From: Hyphococcus formosus
Lineage (GTDB): Bacteria > Pseudomonadota > Alphaproteobacteria > Caulobacterales > Parvularculaceae
Length of the DNA: 64,000 nt
Reading direction: 5' to 3'
Assembly: GCF_046736345.1 (NCBI RefSeq)
Contig: NZ_CP157210.1
Span: forward strand, 2,294,001 to 2,358,000
Shown here piece after piece: positions 35,557 through 45,600 of the stretch; position 1 is the first letter of the stretch; the number at the start of each line of letters is the position of its first letter. The notes beneath the pieces were generated by a model. That model was not told the origin of the DNA, made no database searches, and was given only the letters and a program-made list of their open reading frames with translations. Made by a program: the position numbers and the translations under genes.

Positions 35557-36519
35557 TCAGCGTTCTTCCTTTTCCAGTTCAAGACCGATGGCCTCGCGCA
35601 CCAAATAAAGCGGGCGACGTTTCACTTCCATAAAAACGCGGCCGACATATTCGCCTAGAATTCCCAAGCCCAGCATATTCAAGCCGCTGAAGAACAGAAT
35701 AAGCGTAATCGTTGAGGCGTAACCCGGAACATCATTCCCGAAAATCAATGTCCGAACGACGATAAATGATCCGTAGGCCGGTGCGATCACCGAAACCGCA
35801 AAGCCGATATAGGTCCAAATCCGAAGAGGAAGCGTGGTAAAGGAAAATATCCCCTCAAGTGCAAAATTCCATAACTTCCAGAATTTCCATTTCGTCGTAC
35901 CAGCAGCGCGTTTAGGGCGCGCATAGGTGACTTCCGCTTGTTTAAAGCCCAGCCACGCAAAGATGCCCTTCATAAATCGGGTGCGTTCAGGCATCGCCCG
36001 CAAAGCTTCGATCACTTTGCGATCCATCAAACGGAAATCACCGGCATTATCGGGAATTCCGGTATCACTGAGGCGGCCCGCAACCCGATAAAACAGTTCT
36101 GCCGATTTTCGTTTGAACCACCCGTCATTGTCCCGATCTGACCGAACGGCAATCACCATATCCGCGCCGTCACGCCACTTTTGGACCATCTCTGTGATCA
36201 GTTCGGGCGGGTCTTGCAGATCCGCGTCAATCGGCACAACCGCATCCCCGGTCGCAAAATCAAGTCCTGCGGTCAGCGCCAATTCCTTGCCGAAATTTCG
36301 GCTTAGATCGACGATCTTAATTGCGGGATCATTATTGCGCGCAGCAATCAGCTTGGGCAGCGTCATGTCGGAACTGCCATCATTGACGCAAATGATTTCG
36401 TAATTATCCGTCAGCGAACGAAGAACCGGGGTGATCGCCTCGAAGAAGACGTCAATGACCTCTTCTTCGTTATACATCGGGACAACAACACTAATCATTG
36501 GGTTCTGAGCCATTGTCAT
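35557..36519 (-). CDS. GtrB/DPM1-like glycosyltransferase (GT2)
   Basis: 320 residues. N-terminal GT2 domain with VVPMYNEEEVIDVFFEAI (13-30), VNDGSSDMT, and PIDADLQDPPELI carrying the DxD. Two C-terminal membrane helices (about 232-255 and 268-292) precede the EYVGRVFMEVKRRP tail. This is the polyprenyl-phosphate glucosyltransferase layout. It probably charges undecaprenyl phosphate with a hexose for transfer outside the cytoplasm, with GtrA downstream as flippase. A start at 36513 is equally possible. Confidence 0.9.
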   Translation of the reverse strand: MTMAQNPMISVVVPMYNEEEVIDVFFEAITPVLRSLTDNYEIICVNDGSSDMTLPKLIAARNNDPAIKIVDLSRNFGKELALTAGLDFATGDAVVPIDADLQDPPELITEMVQKWRDGADMVIAVRSDRDNDGWFKRKSAELFYRVAGRLSDTGIPDNAGDFRLMDRKVIEALRAMPERTRFMKGIFAWLGFKQAEVTYARPKRAAGTTKWKFWKLWNFALEGIFSFTTLPLRIWTYIGFAVSVIAPAYGSFIVVRTLIFGNDVPGYASTITLILFFSGLNMLGLGILGEYVGRVFMEVKRRPLYLVREAIGLELEKEER

Positions 36520-36555
36520 TCCAGTTTTTTCTGATCCTGTCGCGAGACCTCAGGA

Positions 36556-37305
36556 TCATGTTTTAGGCTTATCCTTGTGGAACGCCAATGCCTCTTTTAT
36601 TTCGCCAAAGAACGCTGGTTTTCCCTGATGCAAGACTAAACCTTTATTGCACATCCGCTCCATCAACCCATCATTATGGCTGGCAAAAGCAAAAATCCCG
36701 GTTTTGTCGATTAGGCCGGTCAGCCGTGTTCGCGCTTTTTTCTGGAAATAGTCGTCACCGGCTGAGAGCCACTCATCCAAGATCAAAATTTCCGGGCTAA
36801 AGGCTGTCGCAATGGAAAAAGCGAGTCGCAGGCGCATGCCCGCCGAATAGGACCGGATTGGCAAGTCGAGATAATCACCAAGTTCCGAAAAGCTGGCGAT
36901 ATCGTCGAATTTCGCGTCGATTTCATCTTCGGAGAGGCCCATAAATCGCGCGCGACTACGGATATTTTCATATCCCGTGGAATAGGAATCCAGCCCAAGC
37001 TGAATTGACATGAGCGCAGAAATCCGTCCCTCGACCCTGATGCGCCCCGATGTCGGAGGTAAAATGCCCGCCAACACGCGCAACAAAGTTGATTTGCCTG
37101 CGCCATTATGGCCGATCAGCCCTAATCGATCACCATTCGCTAGCGATAGGCTAATATCGTCGAGCGCCGTGACACCAACGCGCCCGTGCTGCTTGCCGAT
37201 CACGCCGCCCATCGCCAATGACCGTACAGCACCAACAAGACCCGCAGATTTCGCCTGCGGAATTAGATAGTGCACACCAACATTTTTGAGTTCAATTGAG
37301 GCCAT
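36556..37305 (-). CDS. wzt: Wzt-like polysaccharide ABC exporter ATPase
   Basis: 249 residues. Walker A GHNGAGKST at 65-73, and the O-antigen/teichoic-exporter variant of the signature region, PIRSYSAGMRLRLAFS, with ILDEWLSAGDD as Walker B. It energises export of lipid-linked glycan across the inner membrane. The protein stops right after the ATPase core, lacking the C-terminal glycan-binding domain that E. coli O9a-type Wzt uses for chain-end recognition. It is 9 bases downstream of the permease gene. Confidence 0.88.
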   Translation of the reverse strand: MASIELKNVGVHYLIPQAKSAGLVGAVRSLAMGGVIGKQHGRVGVTALDDISLSLANGDRLGLIGHNGAGKSTLLRVLAGILPPTSGRIRVEGRISALMSIQLGLDSYSTGYENIRSRARFMGLSEDEIDAKFDDIASFSELGDYLDLPIRSYSAGMRLRLAFSIATAFSPEILILDEWLSAGDDYFQKKARTRLTGLIDKTGIFAFASHNDGLMERMCNKGLVLHQGKPAFFGEIKEALAFHKDKPKT

Positions 37306-37314
37306 GGGGTGTGG

Positions 37315-38184
37315 CTAACTCCAGTAACAAAGACGACGCGCAAAATATCCGAAAGTCACAACGCCAAATATCGTCGCCAGTGCAGAAAACCCGCTCGCCC
37401 AGATGACGCTCGTCATCACGCCGTCCAATCCCAACAATGGCCCACGTACAACATTCAGAAAGTGCGCCAACGGATTATAGTTCACGATAAACTGATATTC
37501 GCCCAGCCGTGAGGCCTGCCAGAAAACGGGCGTCACGAAAAACGCGAATGTAAGCCCCGCACTTGTGAGCTGTCCGATATCGCGAAAGCGCGTTCCAATG
37601 GTACCCAGTCCCAACGCGAACCAAAACCCTGTCCAAAAAACAAGCAAAAGCCCAAAAGTCGCAAGAGCAACATCACCGAGCGAGGGACGTAACCCTACGG
37701 CCAGGACGACCGCAGCGATCACGATCAATTTGTAGCAAAATCCAAGCGCGGCGATCCCGATTGCGCGAACGACAAATAAACTCTTCGGGATTGGCGATTG
37801 ATTAAACGTCCCGGCAGCAGCCAGGAATACTGACGCGCCGTCGTTGATAATCGTAGAGATTAATCCCCAGACGACGATCCCGACAGCAACGTAAGGAAAA
37901 TATTCCGTCAAATTTGCGCCGAATATCTGACCATAGAGCACCGCAAGACCACTGATGGTTATTCCGGTCGTCGCCGTCACCCAGAGCCCACCAAGGACGG
38001 TACCGTGATAGCGCGTAAAAAATCCTGTACGGATTAATGACCAAATGAGTTTAGGCCGCGCGAATGCCCGCTTAAGGTCCTCAAATGCATAGTCAAAACG
38101 ACTACTCGACGCATCAAAATAGTAAATTGGCGTTTTTTCAGACGAAGCTGAATTCGATTCTGGCTCTGTTACGACACTATTCAT
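37315..38184 (-). CDS. wzm: Wzm-like polysaccharide ABC exporter permease
   Basis: 289 residues, ABC-2 type with six membrane segments after a ~65-residue cytoplasmic start. Typical pieces are LIRTGFFTRYHGTVLGGLWVT, the amphipathic PKSLFVVRAIGIAALGF turn and VRGPLLG near the end. It forms the export channel with the Wzt-like ATPase. Its ATG overlaps the stop of a small upstream frame (ATGA). Confidence 0.88.
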   Translation of the reverse strand: MNSVVTEPESNSASSEKTPIYYFDASSSRFDYAFEDLKRAFARPKLIWSLIRTGFFTRYHGTVLGGLWVTATTGITISGLAVLYGQIFGANLTEYFPYVAVGIVVWGLISTIINDGASVFLAAAGTFNQSPIPKSLFVVRAIGIAALGFCYKLIVIAAVVLAVGLRPSLGDVALATFGLLLVFWTGFWFALGLGTIGTRFRDIGQLTSAGLTFAFFVTPVFWQASRLGEYQFIVNYNPLAHFLNVVRGPLLGLDGVMTSVIWASGFSALATIFGVVTFGYFARRLCYWS

Positions 38185-38306
38185 TGATGGTGCAATTCAT
38201 AAGTATAGGAAGATCGACCTAAATAGATAAAGAACGCCCCCGCAGCAGCAACACCTAATTGAAACGCCAGTTGGTGCCTACGCTCTAATTTCTGCGCTTT
38301 AAGCAT
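38181..38306 (-). CDS. Candidate 41-residue single-TM protein
   Basis: Small frame that starts 16 bases after the stop of the FkbM gene and ends in an ATGA overlap with wzm. The product has a basic start (MLKAQKLERRHQ), one plausible membrane helix (LAFQLGVAAAGAFFIYLG) and a short polar tail. No clear ribosome site is seen, so it may be coincidental; the operon position and hydrophobic profile support it modestly. Confidence 0.35.
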   Translation of the reverse strand: MLKAQKLERRHQLAFQLGVAAAGAFFIYLGRSSYTYELHHQ

Positions 38307-38322
38307 TGGGAAACAAAAGCGT

Positions 38323-39156
38323 TTAGGGCTGATAAGGTTTCCACTTGCTGATGTCGAATCCATCCTTATACACACTAAGGTCGTACTCCTGGATGGTTTT
38401 GTGGCTTAAGAAAATGATATCTGCCTGAACAAAACGACCATTATAATAGCAAATATCGACAATATCGAAGATCTGGAATCCTGCTTTCTGCACCGCCTGA
38501 ATCCGCTCAAGCATATTTGTGATGCCGACTTCGAGTATAACGACACTACAATCGGCAAGCGTTTTTTCGGCACCAGCGATAACTTGTAACTCAGCGCCGT
38601 CGATATCGACCTTTAACAGGAACGGTTTTTCGAGCGTCCGCTCTGCCACGATTGTATCGATCTTACGCATCGGGACAATTCGCTTGTCCGGTGTCGCTTC
38701 ATCACTCATGCGCGCATGAGTAATCTTCTGGGTATCGCGAACGGTTGCGACCTCCATCGCGATTTCCCCGTCGCTATCGGAAACGGCCACATTGAGAAGT
38801 TCGTATTTTACCGCCGCAGAAGAATAATTCTTATTGATCGTGTCGTTCCATTCTTCGATGGGCTCCATGAGGAGCTGAAACTTGTCGCGATAATGCGACA
38901 TTAGCTCCCCGGTGCATGTCAGAACGCCGACATCAAGAACTGTCTCGACGGGGACTCCCATATGTTTCAGCTGTTGCAATGCCGATGCCTTGGTCGGAAC
39001 ACGCCGGGATGGAGCGGGACCTTTGACGATGACCGGCTTTGGAGCCTTTGGCGGCTGGGTAGCGCTGGGTGCGTCGGCGGTTTTGGTTGACGGAGATGGT
39101 TTCGCCGGCTGCGACGGCATTAGCTCAGTCTTCATTCGTTTCAGGAAATCGCGCAC
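38323..39156 (-). CDS. FkbM-family SAM-dependent methyltransferase
   Basis: 277 residues from a GTG at 39156, preferred because GGAGAG lies about 5 bases upstream (a TTG at 39168 overlaps it). A Pro/Lys/Ala-rich low-complexity segment occupies about residues 10-50, followed by the Rossmann methyltransferase: VETVLDVGVLT (motif I), LLMEPIEEW, VAVSDSDGEIAMEV, and LLKVDIDGAELQVIAGAEKTL, the FkbM DxxGxE signature. It would O-methylate a sugar. Heads the minus-strand group FkbM - small ORF - wzm - wzt. Confidence 0.82.
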   Translation of the reverse strand: MRDFLKRMKTELMPSQPAKPSPSTKTADAPSATQPPKAPKPVIVKGPAPSRRVPTKASALQQLKHMGVPVETVLDVGVLTCTGELMSHYRDKFQLLMEPIEEWNDTINKNYSSAAVKYELLNVAVSDSDGEIAMEVATVRDTQKITHARMSDEATPDKRIVPMRKIDTIVAERTLEKPFLLKVDIDGAELQVIAGAEKTLADCSVVILEVGITNMLERIQAVQKAGFQIFDIVDICYYNGRFVQADIIFLSHKTIQEYDLSVYKDGFDISKWKPYQP

Positions 39157-39374
39157 AAAACTCTCCAAATTTCATTTCCGGCCCGCAACAAATTGATAGC
39201 GGGGATTTGCCCTCTAGCATTTGTCCGTCAAAAAGCACAATGCGAGCGTCAGAAAAGCGCGCGGGTGGACCTTTTGATCACTTTCGAATATTGATTCTGC
39301 TAGCATCAAGCGCTGATATAGTACAGGAATTAGCCACACATTTTCCCGTCAAATTAACCTCTTAGGACTGGTAC

Positions 39375-40643
39375 ATGCGCCTGGTAATTGGCCTCGCACA
39401 GAGCGAAACACAAAATGAAATTGCGTTTAGATTCACCTCGGCATCAGGGAATGCGCCAATTTCCGTGCATGATCTCGCCCCGGGAGGGCTGCCCACAGAG
39501 GGGAGATCGCTTGATACCAAGCTGGTCGTCAACGCGCAGGAGCGCTTTGAAAAATACGGCGATGACGCGATTTCTGTACTTGGCGGCCAATGTTGGCCGC
39601 TCTTTGACACGCTTCTCGACGATTCAAATGTTAGGGGGCTGATTCTTTTTGAAAGCGCGCTGTTTTTTGTGGCGCGCGCCATCGATCGGGGAGATCGCCC
39701 GGTGGAAGCGATCACGGCATGGAGCGAACTATCCGCCCCGGCTCTCGACGTCTTTCGGCATCACCGAAGCAAATCGGTGTTGATCGATATTGATTGCGCC
39801 CATCGCGATGCTGACCATTTCAAATTTGCCAGCAAAGACTATTTTGATATCGATGCTGACATTGCGCCATCCCGGGAACTCACCCCGCCCAACGCCTTGT
39901 CCCTGCTTTTGGCCGAAAAGCTAATTTCGGAATCATCAACCGTTGCGGAGATGGCTGCCGAATTCGACGTATCGGCCCTTCGCTTTCCGAGCAAATCCAC
40001 CCCAATTGGAAATGCCGCCTATTTTGAATTCAATAAATTTCGTGGGCGATTGAACGAACTCCAACAATCACTTGATGCATCGAACGGCGAAATCGAAAAG
40101 CTGGCGCACAAAGCGGAAGAAAACAACCTTCTTCGGTCGCAACTTTTCGCGGTCCAAACCGAGCTGGAAAAGAAATATAAATCGACGGTCCTATCGGGTT
40201 CTGACGCGAACAAAATTAAAAAGCTGAATAAAGAAATCGCCCTTCTGAAAAATGACATTGCTAAAATTCGATCAAGCACGTCATGGCGGCTGACAGCACC
40301 CGTTCGGTGGGTACGCAAATCAATTGGCGGCTCAAACAAAATTACCGAAACGCTTCGCACCAAACGACAAGCCGCCTTGATCCGGCGCTCGCCCCTATTC
40401 GATCAGGCTTGGTACATTTCTAAATATGATGATGTCGCAAAGATGCGCGCAGATGCCGCCGAACATTATGTCCGTCACGGTTTCTCAGAGGGACGCTCCC
40501 CGGGCCCGAAATTCGATGGCGCGGCTTATTTAAGGGCGAACCCCGACATTGCCGCGACGGGTCAAAACCCACTTCTTCACTATTTGCGACACGGAAAAGC
40601 TGAGGGGCGTCCGCTGAAACCAGCGACCGGAAAATCGCGGTAA
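39375..40643 (+). CDS. Unknown surface-glycan-locus protein: coiled coil plus two GT-associated repeats
   Basis: 422 residues from the ATG at 39375 (AGGA 8 bases upstream). Residues 1-215 form a globular domain I do not recognise (LGGQCWPLFDTLLDD, LIDIDCAHRDADHF). About 222-300 is a coiled coil. SWRLTAPVRWVRK (303-315) is the motif that follows coiled coils in many multidomain glycosyltransferases. Two copies of a ~35-residue repeat follow at 340-375 and 379-413 (pattern WYxxxYxDVA ... HYxRHGxxEGR), also known from large glycosyltransferases. No catalytic GT domain is visible. First gene of a four-gene plus-strand unit. Confidence 0.6.
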   Translation: MRLVIGLAQSETQNEIAFRFTSASGNAPISVHDLAPGGLPTEGRSLDTKLVVNAQERFEKYGDDAISVLGGQCWPLFDTLLDDSNVRGLILFESALFFVARAIDRGDRPVEAITAWSELSAPALDVFRHHRSKSVLIDIDCAHRDADHFKFASKDYFDIDADIAPSRELTPPNALSLLLAEKLISESSTVAEMAAEFDVSALRFPSKSTPIGNAAYFEFNKFRGRLNELQQSLDASNGEIEKLAHKAEENNLLRSQLFAVQTELEKKYKSTVLSGSDANKIKKLNKEIALLKNDIAKIRSSTSWRLTAPVRWVRKSIGGSNKITETLRTKRQAALIRRSPLFDQAWYISKYDDVAKMRADAAEHYVRHGFSEGRSPGPKFDGAAYLRANPDIAATGQNPLLHYLRHGKAEGRPLKPATGKSR

Positions 40644-40677
40644 ATAATTCAATTACGACTGCAAAAGGAACAGTCCA

Positions 40678-41463
40678 TTGTCCGATTATACGGAAACGAA
40701 ATTTGATACGATTGTGCATCTCGGTGCGGGACGCGGCGCGCAAGACGACCACGCGAACGCTACGGCGCGGCGTACTATTCTCGTCGAAGCCAATCCCGAA
40801 ACTGCTGAATATCTCTCCGCGAAAAACAAGGACAATCCCAAAGTTACGGTTCACACAATGGCGATCGCCGGGAAAGCCGGCGAGCGGGTTCTGAATGTGT
40901 TTAACTTTCAGCGTGCGAATAGTTTAAACACACCATCCGGTTTGAAAAAGCTATTCCCCAATATCGAAATCATAAAATCGCTATCCTTGAACGCTGTCAG
41001 CGCGAGCGATTTTATTTCGGGGTTATCGCTGACCGAAAAAGAACGTCATTTGCTGATTGTTGATACGCCCGGAATTGAGCATGAAATTCTAAACGCTCTT
41101 GGCGAGGCGGATTTGCTGAGAAAATTCGCCGTCATCAAAGTCATGAGCACGAAAAATGCGCTCTACGAAAACAGTAAAACCGCGAAAGACCATATTGCCT
41201 ATCTAACCGAGCGCGGCTTTGCCGTTTCGGTGAACAGTCGCGACCCTGACTTCCCCGCCATCGAGGCAAAATTATCGCAGCATTTTGTCGAACTCACACA
41301 GACTCGCAAAGCGCTAGAGGATGCCAAGGCCGAAATCGCACGGTTGGAGAAAATTGCGCAGGAAGCCCAATTCCGTAGTGAAAAGGTTGATCAGGAAATA
41401 TTAAAAACTGAAGCGCAAATCGACCTTATCAAAGACCTCCTTTCTCGCAACAAAGCCTCCTGA
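40678..41463 (+). CDS. FkbM-like methyltransferase-fold protein with C-terminal coiled coil
   Basis: 261 residues, starting at TTG (40678) with AGGA 8 bases upstream. Motif I appears as VHLGAGRG, the acidic strand as LVEANPETAEYL, and the FkbM DxxGxE site as LIVDTPGIEHEILNAL. The Rossmann fold is thus present but with altered key positions (Thr-Pro-Gly instead of Glu-Gly). Residues 205-255 form a coiled coil (QTRKALEDAKAEIARLEK). May be a divergent methyltransferase or a scaffold. The next gene begins 1 base after the stop. Confidence 0.55.
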   Translation: MSDYTETKFDTIVHLGAGRGAQDDHANATARRTILVEANPETAEYLSAKNKDNPKVTVHTMAIAGKAGERVLNVFNFQRANSLNTPSGLKKLFPNIEIIKSLSLNAVSASDFISGLSLTEKERHLLIVDTPGIEHEILNALGEADLLRKFAVIKVMSTKNALYENSKTAKDHIAYLTERGFAVSVNSRDPDFPAIEAKLSQHFVELTQTRKALEDAKAEIARLEKIAQEAQFRSEKVDQEILKTEAQIDLIKDLLSRNKAS

Positions 41464-41464
41464 C

Positions 41465-42673
41465 ATGTCTGAAGGTCACGATCTCACACAGTCAGAAAGC
41501 GTTGCGGAATTGTTTGCCAAAGCCGACTGGCGCGCAATTACGGCGCTCTCTGATGACCAACTTTCGGATGACCCAAGCGGAGCCCTTGCCTTTGCTTTTG
41601 CTGCCTGCGCCCATCAGCAATTGGGCGCTGCTGAAAGTGCGTCGAATTATGTGAAGCGCGCCCATTCCCTTGGATGCAGCATACCCGCAATCATCCGCAT
41701 ATTGATTGCTGGCGTGTATCAGACATTAGGGCGCTTATTATTACTTCGCGGATCGTTGGACGCCGCTAAAGACTACTTTGACAGAGCTCAACAAACGGTG
41801 GCCCTAAGAAATTCGGGTGGGCTATCGATCCATGAGATTGTCGTTCGTGAACAAATTTTTCTCGGACTGCTTCCCGATGCGGCCAATCGGATTAGCACTG
41901 AAACATGGCGATTGAAAGAAGTTCAATCGGCGAAAGAAATCGATGACCGCGTATCGATGCTACGTACCGAATTGGCAGTTTTGAACGAAGAATTATCACA
42001 CGCGCTCAGACGGAACCAACTGTATAGATCGAAATCAAACGACGGTGAAAAAGATCAGAGCCTTGAAAGCAAGTCGATGTCCCAACTGGGACAAGACCTT
42101 TGGGCGCTCAAGATGTGTGGTAACAAACAAAATGGTTTTTTTGTCGAGTTCGGTGCAACTGACGGCATTGCGCTAAGTAATAGCTACCTGCTCGAAAAAG
42201 AGTTTAATTGGCAAGGCGTTCTGGCAGAGCCCAATCCGAAATTCCTTGAAGAGTTGCGGAAGAACCGCGACACAATCGTAACGGACGAATGCATTAGCGG
42301 AAAAACTGGCGAGAGCGTTGAGTTCATATTTGCCGACGTATTTGGCGGTATGGCGCGGCATGCAGACGAAGATAAGCATGGCGAACACCGCCGCGCATTT
42401 AAAGATTCCGGAAACACTACGACCCTAACGACTATCTCCCTGGATGACTTTCTAAAAAAATATAACGCACCCAAACAGATCGACTATATCAGTGTCGATA
42501 CCGAAGGCAGCGAATTTGAGATCTTGAAAGAGTTTCCCTTCGACCAATGGGACGTTCGGTGCTGGACCGTCGAGCACAACTACGCGCCCATACGCGAAAA
42601 GCTATATGATCTTTTCTCCGCTCACGGATATACCCGCGTTGAAGCACAGTGGGATGATTGGTATTACCGCTAG
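41465..42673 (+). CDS. FkbM-family methyltransferase with helical N-terminal domain
   Basis: 402 residues. Residues 1-180 are alpha-helical and TPR-like (HQQLGAAESASNYVKRAHSLG, GSLDAAKDYFDRAQQTV), then about 205-400 is an FkbM methyltransferase: SQLGQDLWALKMCGNKQNG, FFVEFGATDGIALSNSYLLE (SAM motif I), VLAEPNPKFLEEL and YISVDTEGSEFEIL. The family O-methylates sugars in surface polysaccharides. The TPR-like part may dock it to the neighbouring coiled-coil proteins. Confidence 0.8.
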   Translation: MSEGHDLTQSESVAELFAKADWRAITALSDDQLSDDPSGALAFAFAACAHQQLGAAESASNYVKRAHSLGCSIPAIIRILIAGVYQTLGRLLLLRGSLDAAKDYFDRAQQTVALRNSGGLSIHEIVVREQIFLGLLPDAANRISTETWRLKEVQSAKEIDDRVSMLRTELAVLNEELSHALRRNQLYRSKSNDGEKDQSLESKSMSQLGQDLWALKMCGNKQNGFFVEFGATDGIALSNSYLLEKEFNWQGVLAEPNPKFLEELRKNRDTIVTDECISGKTGESVEFIFADVFGGMARHADEDKHGEHRRAFKDSGNTTTLTTISLDDFLKKYNAPKQIDYISVDTEGSEFEILKEFPFDQWDVRCWTVEHNYAPIREKLYDLFSAHGYTRVEAQWDDWYYR

Positions 42674-42690
42674 AATGTGATGATCAAATA

Positions 42691-45600
42691 ATGCAACAAG
42701 CGCCTGTTCCAAAAATATTTGTCGTTACCCCTAGTTTCAATGCTGCTGAAACTATTCAACGAACCTTGATGAGCGTTGCAACGCAATCCGGTAATATCGA
42801 GATCTATCACCATGTCTCTGACGGTGGCTCCGTCGATGATACGACCGAAAAGCTCCGTGCGTGGCAAGACCTTGCCAATTCTAGTGCCTTCCCGATTGTT
42901 GCGCGGAACTATAAGTTTTCATTTTCTTCTGAAAATGATGACGGCATGTATGACGCCATCACCAAAGGGTTTGATCAGTTCTCAATCAATTCAAATGATT
43001 GGATGTGCTGGATAAACGCTGACGATGTTTTCTTACCGGGGGCCTTTGCCTTAATCGGACAAATAGAGGTCAGCCCATCGGCGAAAGATATTACGTGGCT
43101 AACCGGGACCGCGGCGCTCGCGGCAGACGACATTTCGATGCTGCATACCAACCGCCCGGTCGGTTCGGTTATTGCTAAAAACGGACTTTGTGACGGTATT
43201 CATTGGGAGTTCATCCAATCCGAGGGAACATTCTTCCGCAACGCGTTATGGCGGAAAATTGATCCCGATGCAGATTTCCGCAGCTTTCGATTTGCCGGTG
43301 ATTGGAATTTATGGCGAAAATTCGCCCAGCAAAATGAACTTTACCAAACTACCCACCCCTTAGCTGTTTTCTCTATTCGGTCTGGCCAATTAAGCAGTGC
43401 CAATCGCGACGAGTATGAGAGCGAAATCGATTCTCATCTATCGCTTGCGAAGCGACAATCGAATTTTGATGCCCTCAAAAAGGCCGAACTAAACGGTAAG
43501 CAAATCAAAGTTGCGGCACGGCCAAGCCGGATAAAGATTGATGACCGTACGCTGAAAAATCACTACGCCTATCGCGAAATTGAAATGGCTAAAGGCCAGA
43601 GCGAAGGCGGACACGGGCCGATCATTGCGTTTGATGATAAATGGCAGTTTCCGGCAATTACCGAAAAACATGCCTATGAAAAAATCCGGGAATGGATGCC
43701 GAAGAACGCGACGATAACCTATTTCGCTTTCCCTTGGGCGACCTTGATCGACAAAGCGAACAACAATGCTGACGACGCACCGGCGATTGAGAACGAAGCC
43801 CTGAAGCTCGCCAAAAAAATATCGCCGCCGGGTCGCACGGTCGTAACGGTTTGCCAGCATATTTTGATGAAAGACTTTCTCGATATATTCAAGAAATGCG
43901 GCATTACCGACATTTTCTGGACCCACGAAACAAAGGACGGATTACCGGAAAAAACCCGAAACGGCATTAATATACATCCCTTCCCGCTCTATCCTGTTCA
44001 AGTCGGCGACAATGAAGCATCAGAACGCGAGCGTGACTTTCTGTTCTCATTTATTGGTGCGAAATCCAATCAATGGTATCTGACCGACACGCGGCTTCAT
44101 ATTATTGATATGTTATCGGATGATCCGCGCGGCCTGGTGATTGGACGCGAGGATTGGCACTACAATAAGATTGTCTACAGCCATCAGGTAAAGTCCGAAC
44201 ATGCGGACCCGACTGGGCTGATCGACCTTGACCACAGCGAACTTTTTAAAGCCACACTGAACCGCAGTATTTTTTCTCTCTGCCCGTCAGGGTCGGGGCC
44301 AAATTCGATCCGCCTCTGGGAGTCAATCGCTTCCGGTGCCATCCCCGTTATCATGGCAGACACCTATCTGCCGCCCGGCAACATGGATCTTTGGAAAGAG
44401 GCCGCGATTGTTGTCGAGGAAACACCCGAAGCTATTGCGGCGCTTCCTGATCAACTCGCAGCGCTTTCAAAAGACGAGCATTTTATCGCCAATAAAAGAA
44501 AAGCAATGCGGCAGCTCCTGCTTTTGTACGGCGCTGATACATTTGTCTATGACGTTCAGGATTGCGTTTTAAAACACGAACAAAAGGTGGCATCGAAACG
44601 ATATATTTCGGAACTACCGCTCGACTTAAAAAACCTGAACGAATGTGGCCGCCTCGGTTTTGAAAAAGGTGACAATGCCAGCAAACGCCTATTCCTTAGA
44701 GCGATTTCGACACGCGCGATGATCGACCCGGAAGCATTTACGCAAATGCTCTCGCGCTCGGAAACATTGCAAAGATATGTCAATCGTGCAGTGGCACAGG
44801 ACGCCAATGATGCGCACCTGAAACATGTTGCCTCAGTTTTAAAAACCACCAGCATTCAAAGAACGAACCATCTCCCGGATAAAAAATCGCGGATAATTTT
44901 GCGCGGCAAACACGCTAATCGCACACCCCTTTCTTATCCGGCATATCAAAATCTATTCGAGCCATATATCGAGTTTGTCGATGAAATGACCGAGGGCAGT
45001 ACACTCGTTACCGGCTTCGATATCGATTTCCGTGACGAGAAAATTGCGTCGCTCGCAATAGAAACACAATCAACGCCGATAATTATCTCCGAAGAACCGT
45101 TATGGGATACGGTCTGGGCAAGCGCCTATGATCAAGACATTGCGAATATCAATGCAAACGGACGAAATATCGAATATCGCGCCCTCAATCACATCACGTC
45201 CTCGATATTCGCCTTCGATAAAATTCCTTATTTTATCACCACTGAAGATCATTATTTTCTTCGATATTCCAATCTGTTTCAGAAAAATGCAGCCTTAAGT
45301 ACTGACGAAATTCTGGACATTTGGAAGAACGCATCATGGAAGGCAGCCTTTTTTGCCGAGCGACGCGAAGACGACCGCTATGATTTTTCCTATCCGGAAT
45401 CAGATTTATACGGACTATCTGGATATCGCACGCGTATTGCCGATGGGTTTGACGATGCTTTGCGCTGCGGCAAAGGCTGGAATGAAGCGGGGCCGCGCCA
45501 GGCATTACCCGACTGGCATCTCGACAAGCTGGCTTCGCTCAATCGGAATTGTTTGATTATCTCGGGTCTCGAGAATACGCATCAGCACCACTATATCACC

